From: Ashinkailepas kermadecensis
Taxonomy: Eukaryota > Arthropoda > Thecostraca > Neolepadidae
Assembly: GCA_034440615.1 (NCBI GenBank)
Contig: JAOTOM010004955.1
Location: 565,625-629,624 of the forward strand
Length of the DNA: 64,000 bases
Reading direction: 5' to 3'
The position numbers and the translations under genes were made by a program. The notes below the pieces were generated by a model, which was not told the DNA's origin, did no database searches, and saw nothing but the letters and a program-made list of their open reading frames with translations. Below, one piece after another: positions 61,240 through 64,000 of this stretch (the stretch's first letter is position 1; each line of letters begins with the position of its first letter).

Positions 61240-61880
61240 GCTAACTAGCCATCAACAGGAGCCACTGTTGACAATCTGTGACCATCAGTATTTTTAATGG
61301 ACCTCCTGTTCGTCTGATGGAGCAGACCTTGTAGATCGTGGTGCAGCCTATCGACGAACTGTGCCTGATATATCCATGATGGGGTTCCTATGTGTCTGGT
61401 TGGGCCTCATATCGTTAAGCAGGGTCTTCTATTGGACCATCGGGGACCTACTGTGTTACTGATGGAGGCCTATTGGACTGGTAGAGCATTCCTCTCTTTG
61501 ACCTTTTAGGCCTTGTCTTCATCTGGCGGAGCTTTCGTCTTGGTCTGATGGGACCTTCTTTTAGTCTGGTAGCGACAGACAGTGGCCACTGTTGGTCATC
61601 TAGGGCTTCCTGTGGTTCTGATGCGGTCCCTTCTGGTCTGGTTGGGCTTCTTCTGGTGGCGATGGGGTCTCGTGTCCGTCAACTATGGCCTCCTATGGAA
61701 AACGGGCATTCCGTATTTGTTATGGGGGCTTCCATTTGGTCTGGTGTGGCCTTCTATCAACCAAAATGGGCGTCCTATCGACGCCGCGTCTCCAAATGGG
61801 TCAGCTGGAGTATCTTTCGTGCTTGAGGGGGGTCCTGCAGTGATTTGATGGGATGTTTTAACATGGGTTACTTGGAGTCC
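61240..61880 (+). repeat. Degenerate ~20.5-bp-phased array
   Basis: Cores of the type GGGNCCT (AGGGCTT, GCGGTCC, TGGGCTT, GGGGTCT, ATGGCCT, CGGGCAT, GGGGGCT, TGTGGCC, TGGGCGT) begin at about 61602, 61623, 61643, 61664, 61685, 61703, 61724, 61745 and 61767. Each is typically followed by TCTATTGGTCTGATG-like filler. Open frames are incidental. Confidence 0.7.
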
Positions 61881-62560
61881 TTGTGGCCTTTTAAATGGCA
61901 GAATGTGATTGAGAGGAGGATACGTTTGCCCTCCTGGTTAACGTCAGAGGGCGGCTGCAACCGATGACGCCGGTACTGTGCAACAAATCCTGGGGCCTAT
62001 GCAAGCTCCAGGGGATGTCCCCATTACCTGTCCCTAGCTACGCCACGGGCCTTATTCTTAGCAAAGGTTGCAGCTTGGGCCCCAACGTCACCGGGGAGGT
62101 CCCATGAAGTCCTGAAGCACGTCATTTGATGATGAATATGGTGTGCGTCACATATAGGATACCACGCTAATAAGATAAATATTTCTTCAAGTAACTTCCA
62201 TTTTGCGAAGCGTTTACAATTCTGCTGCTTCCCCTAGTAGCATGTATTGATATTGCTCAAGGACTTTGTTTTCGCTGAGGAGAACTTCTGAAATTTGGAC
62301 TAATCTATCGTGAAATAATGCAAGGGAAGCTTCTGCTTGGATATGAAAGAAAAGCATGCGCTTCCCAGGGAAAACTGAGGGTTGGGAAAGGAAGAAATGT
62401 TGCTATTGGGGAACGCCGCGGATAGATTCAGAGCTGGATGGCAGCTGTCCCTCTTGCTCTCCCCACCCCCCACCGGTCCTCGGATCTCGTTCTTCTTCAT
62501 GCCTTCGGGATTTCTTACCAAATTGAGTTTCTCCTTATGCAACCTCGGGTCCAGTTTCAT
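61881..62560. other. Intergenic DNA
   Basis: No gene supported. CCCTAGCTACGCCACGGG near 62033 resembles a transposon end but has no partner. Confidence 0.4.
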
Positions 62561-63595
62561 ATTCCATGTTTTTCTTCTCCCGTCTTCAGATGTCTTGTCT
62601 TCCATGCCGGGAGTCTCCTCTAATGCATGGTCCTCCCCTTCCAAGAAGAAGCGGTCTTCGGTCACGTCGCAGGGCTTCGTTTTCTAACCCAAATGTTTCT
62701 TTTACCCATATTGGAGGCTTTCCCTTGTGCCTTGAGGACATCATATCTAATCATACTGGCTTCATCTCTCGTCTTATAAACCTCTCAGTGCCTGGGGGCC
62801 TCCTTACCCAAGTCTTGGGGCCTTTTCTATCTTGGGGTTTGCTTTCCTGTCTTTGGAGGCTCCTCCGGGGGTCTCATTTCCCTTCGAGAGGCCACTATTC
62901 TATCCTTGGGGCCTCCTTCAATCTTGATGGAGTACTGATGAATTACTTTTTTTCCTGGAAACGTCAGTTTCTAAATTTGCAGCCATCTGTCCTGCCTCAG
63001 AGGACTTTTGATTTTCTAGGAGCTTTCTGATCCGCTTTCTGGGCTGCTTGTCGCATCCGGTAGCCATCCTCCTATCTGATTGCCCTCTTTATCTGTCTTT
63101 GGTGCATCCTTTATCCGGGGGCGGCCTCCTTCCATTATTCCGCCTCCTTCCAAAGTAGTGCTCTACCACGCTTGGGAGCTCCTCTTCTTCCCTGAGGAAT
63201 TCTCTCAATTTAAGGGCTTCCTTTCAGTGGTATCTCAGTGGCATTTTCTCAAAGTCCTGTGGGGACATCCATGCCAGTATTGGGGTCTCCTCTTCAATTA
63301 TATGGCCTCCTTCCTATCTCGGGGCCTCTCCTTCCAAATTAGGGACATCCTGTCGCACCCCAGGAGCCTCTCCTAGTCTAAGCTGGGTGGCTCCATACTG
63401 TCTCGGTGGCATCCGTTTCATCCTGGGGCCCCACTCCGTATCTCGCGGCCTCTTCTACCACATTCTGTCGCTGTATTTACGAACCTGATCTGATTAAGTT
63501 TTTAGGTGGTGGGAGGATCCTTGCCAGTTTTCGGGACCTGCTCTTTCTGGGTTATATGACCATTGCAGTCGATGCGCCCTTTAACCCTCCCAAAT
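62561..63595 (+). repeat. Degenerate ~20.5-bp-phased array
   Basis: GGGGACA, GGGGTCT, ATGGCCT, GGGGCCT, AGGGACA, AGGAGCC, GGGTGGC, CGGTGGC, GGGGCCC and GCGGCCT begin at about 63261, 63282, 63302, 63321, 63341, 63362, 63384, 63404, 63425 and 63445. The common filler is CCTTCCTATCT. The left part is more irregular. The strand corresponds to the complement of 24.6-25.2 kb. Confidence 0.7.
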
Positions 63596-63691
63596 AAGTA
63601 ACTAACTAACTAACACTTCCAAGCTGGGTGCCTACCAACCGTACCAACCGTGCCTACCAATAAAATAAAATAAAAATGAAGAAAACATAGT

Positions 63692-64000
63692 ATGCCATAT
63701 CAGTTTTTAAGACATCATGGTCTATGGGCATGCCCGCCAAAAGGGGCAATATCGCCCATGCATTTAGTGAAGTTCCCTTTTTACCTTTAAAGTCACGTAA
63801 TTTTCCCAGACTCATTTGATACCAAAATGACACGATTATCTCCGAATTACGAGTCGTTTTAGGTTAAATGTGGTATATTTAACAGCGTGAAGCACGGAAG
63901 AGGTCGTACAATTCGTAGATGGTACGAATGAGATTTTAGGAAGCGTAGAAAACCATTAGGGTTTATCTTTTGCTTGTGCTTGCAGTGGAATTATGGTATT
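63692..64000 (+). repeat. Dispersed ~300-bp repeat, copy 2 (runs off the window)
   Basis: Matches 55748-56043 in the same orientation and order. The left third differs and the right two thirds are nearly identical. The copy is cut by the window edge at the same point where copy 1 was last compared. Confidence 0.85.

Noticed and set aside
62300..63030. Frames of 101-154 codons on the + strand
   Set aside because: They run through the degenerate ~20.5-bp array and lack domains.

Overview
The window is eukaryotic nuclear DNA from an animal, most likely an arthropod and perhaps a crustacean. Three things point that way: a spliced ETS-family transcription factor gene with GT-AG introns; many animal-type non-LTR retrotransposons, hAT-like DNA transposons and tRNA-derived SINEs; and interstitial TTAGG (arthropod telomere-type) tracts. 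The species assignment is an inference. No bacterial operon, CRISPR array or viral genome was recognised.

Only one host gene can be supported. It is the 3' part of an ETS1/2 (pointed)-type gene on the + strand, with exons at 14022-14557, 15888-16045 and 16889-16952. These encode a Tyr/Pro-rich linker, the complete ETS DNA-binding domain and a short C-terminal tail ending at TGA. The exon at 14022 starts with a split codon after a good acceptor, so upstream exons should exist. None, and no PNT domain, was recognised in the first 14 kb. That stretch would then be a long 5' intron or flank, filled with GC-rich minisatellites of 12, 22, 23, 27, 33 and 42 bp units and a suspect poly-A/poly-C/poly-G patch.

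From 17 to 64 kb no host gene is convincing. The layout is: candidate 3'UTR (17-18.4 kb); an old jockey/I-like LINE relic (gag zinc knuckle at 20.2 kb, EN-RT linker at 22.1-22.6 kb); a 23-bp minisatellite (23.1-23.5 kb); an 18-bp minisatellite split by a 2.7-kb hAT-like insertion with a perfect 8-bp target duplication (26.9-30.2 kb); a decayed LINE reverse transcriptase (30.3-31.5 kb); a 657-bp hAT-like element in a GATGAT tract (31.9-32.6 kb); 38-, 61- and 78-bp minisatellites (32.9-38.4 kb); an inverted pair of CR1-like LINE copies, one 5'-truncated (39.4-40.1 kb, +) and one near full length with an esterase-type ORF1 (41.1-45.4 kb, -), separated by TTAGG/A+T-rich modules; MITEs and a foldback element (46-49 kb); a SINE (51.3 kb); a ~920-bp tandem duplication (58.4-60.2 kb); and long degenerate arrays with a ~20.5-bp beat of GGGNCCT-like cores (24.6-25.2, 28.9-29.4, 61.2-61.9, 62.6-63.6 kb).

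Most long open frames are consequences of stop-free tandem repeats and are not genes. The notable signals are repeat biology: the ~20.5-bp phased degenerate arrays, minisatellite growth inside decayed LINE genes, datable transposon insertions inside satellites, and E-box- or CRE-bearing tandem repeats around the ETS gene. No novel multi-gene system was seen.
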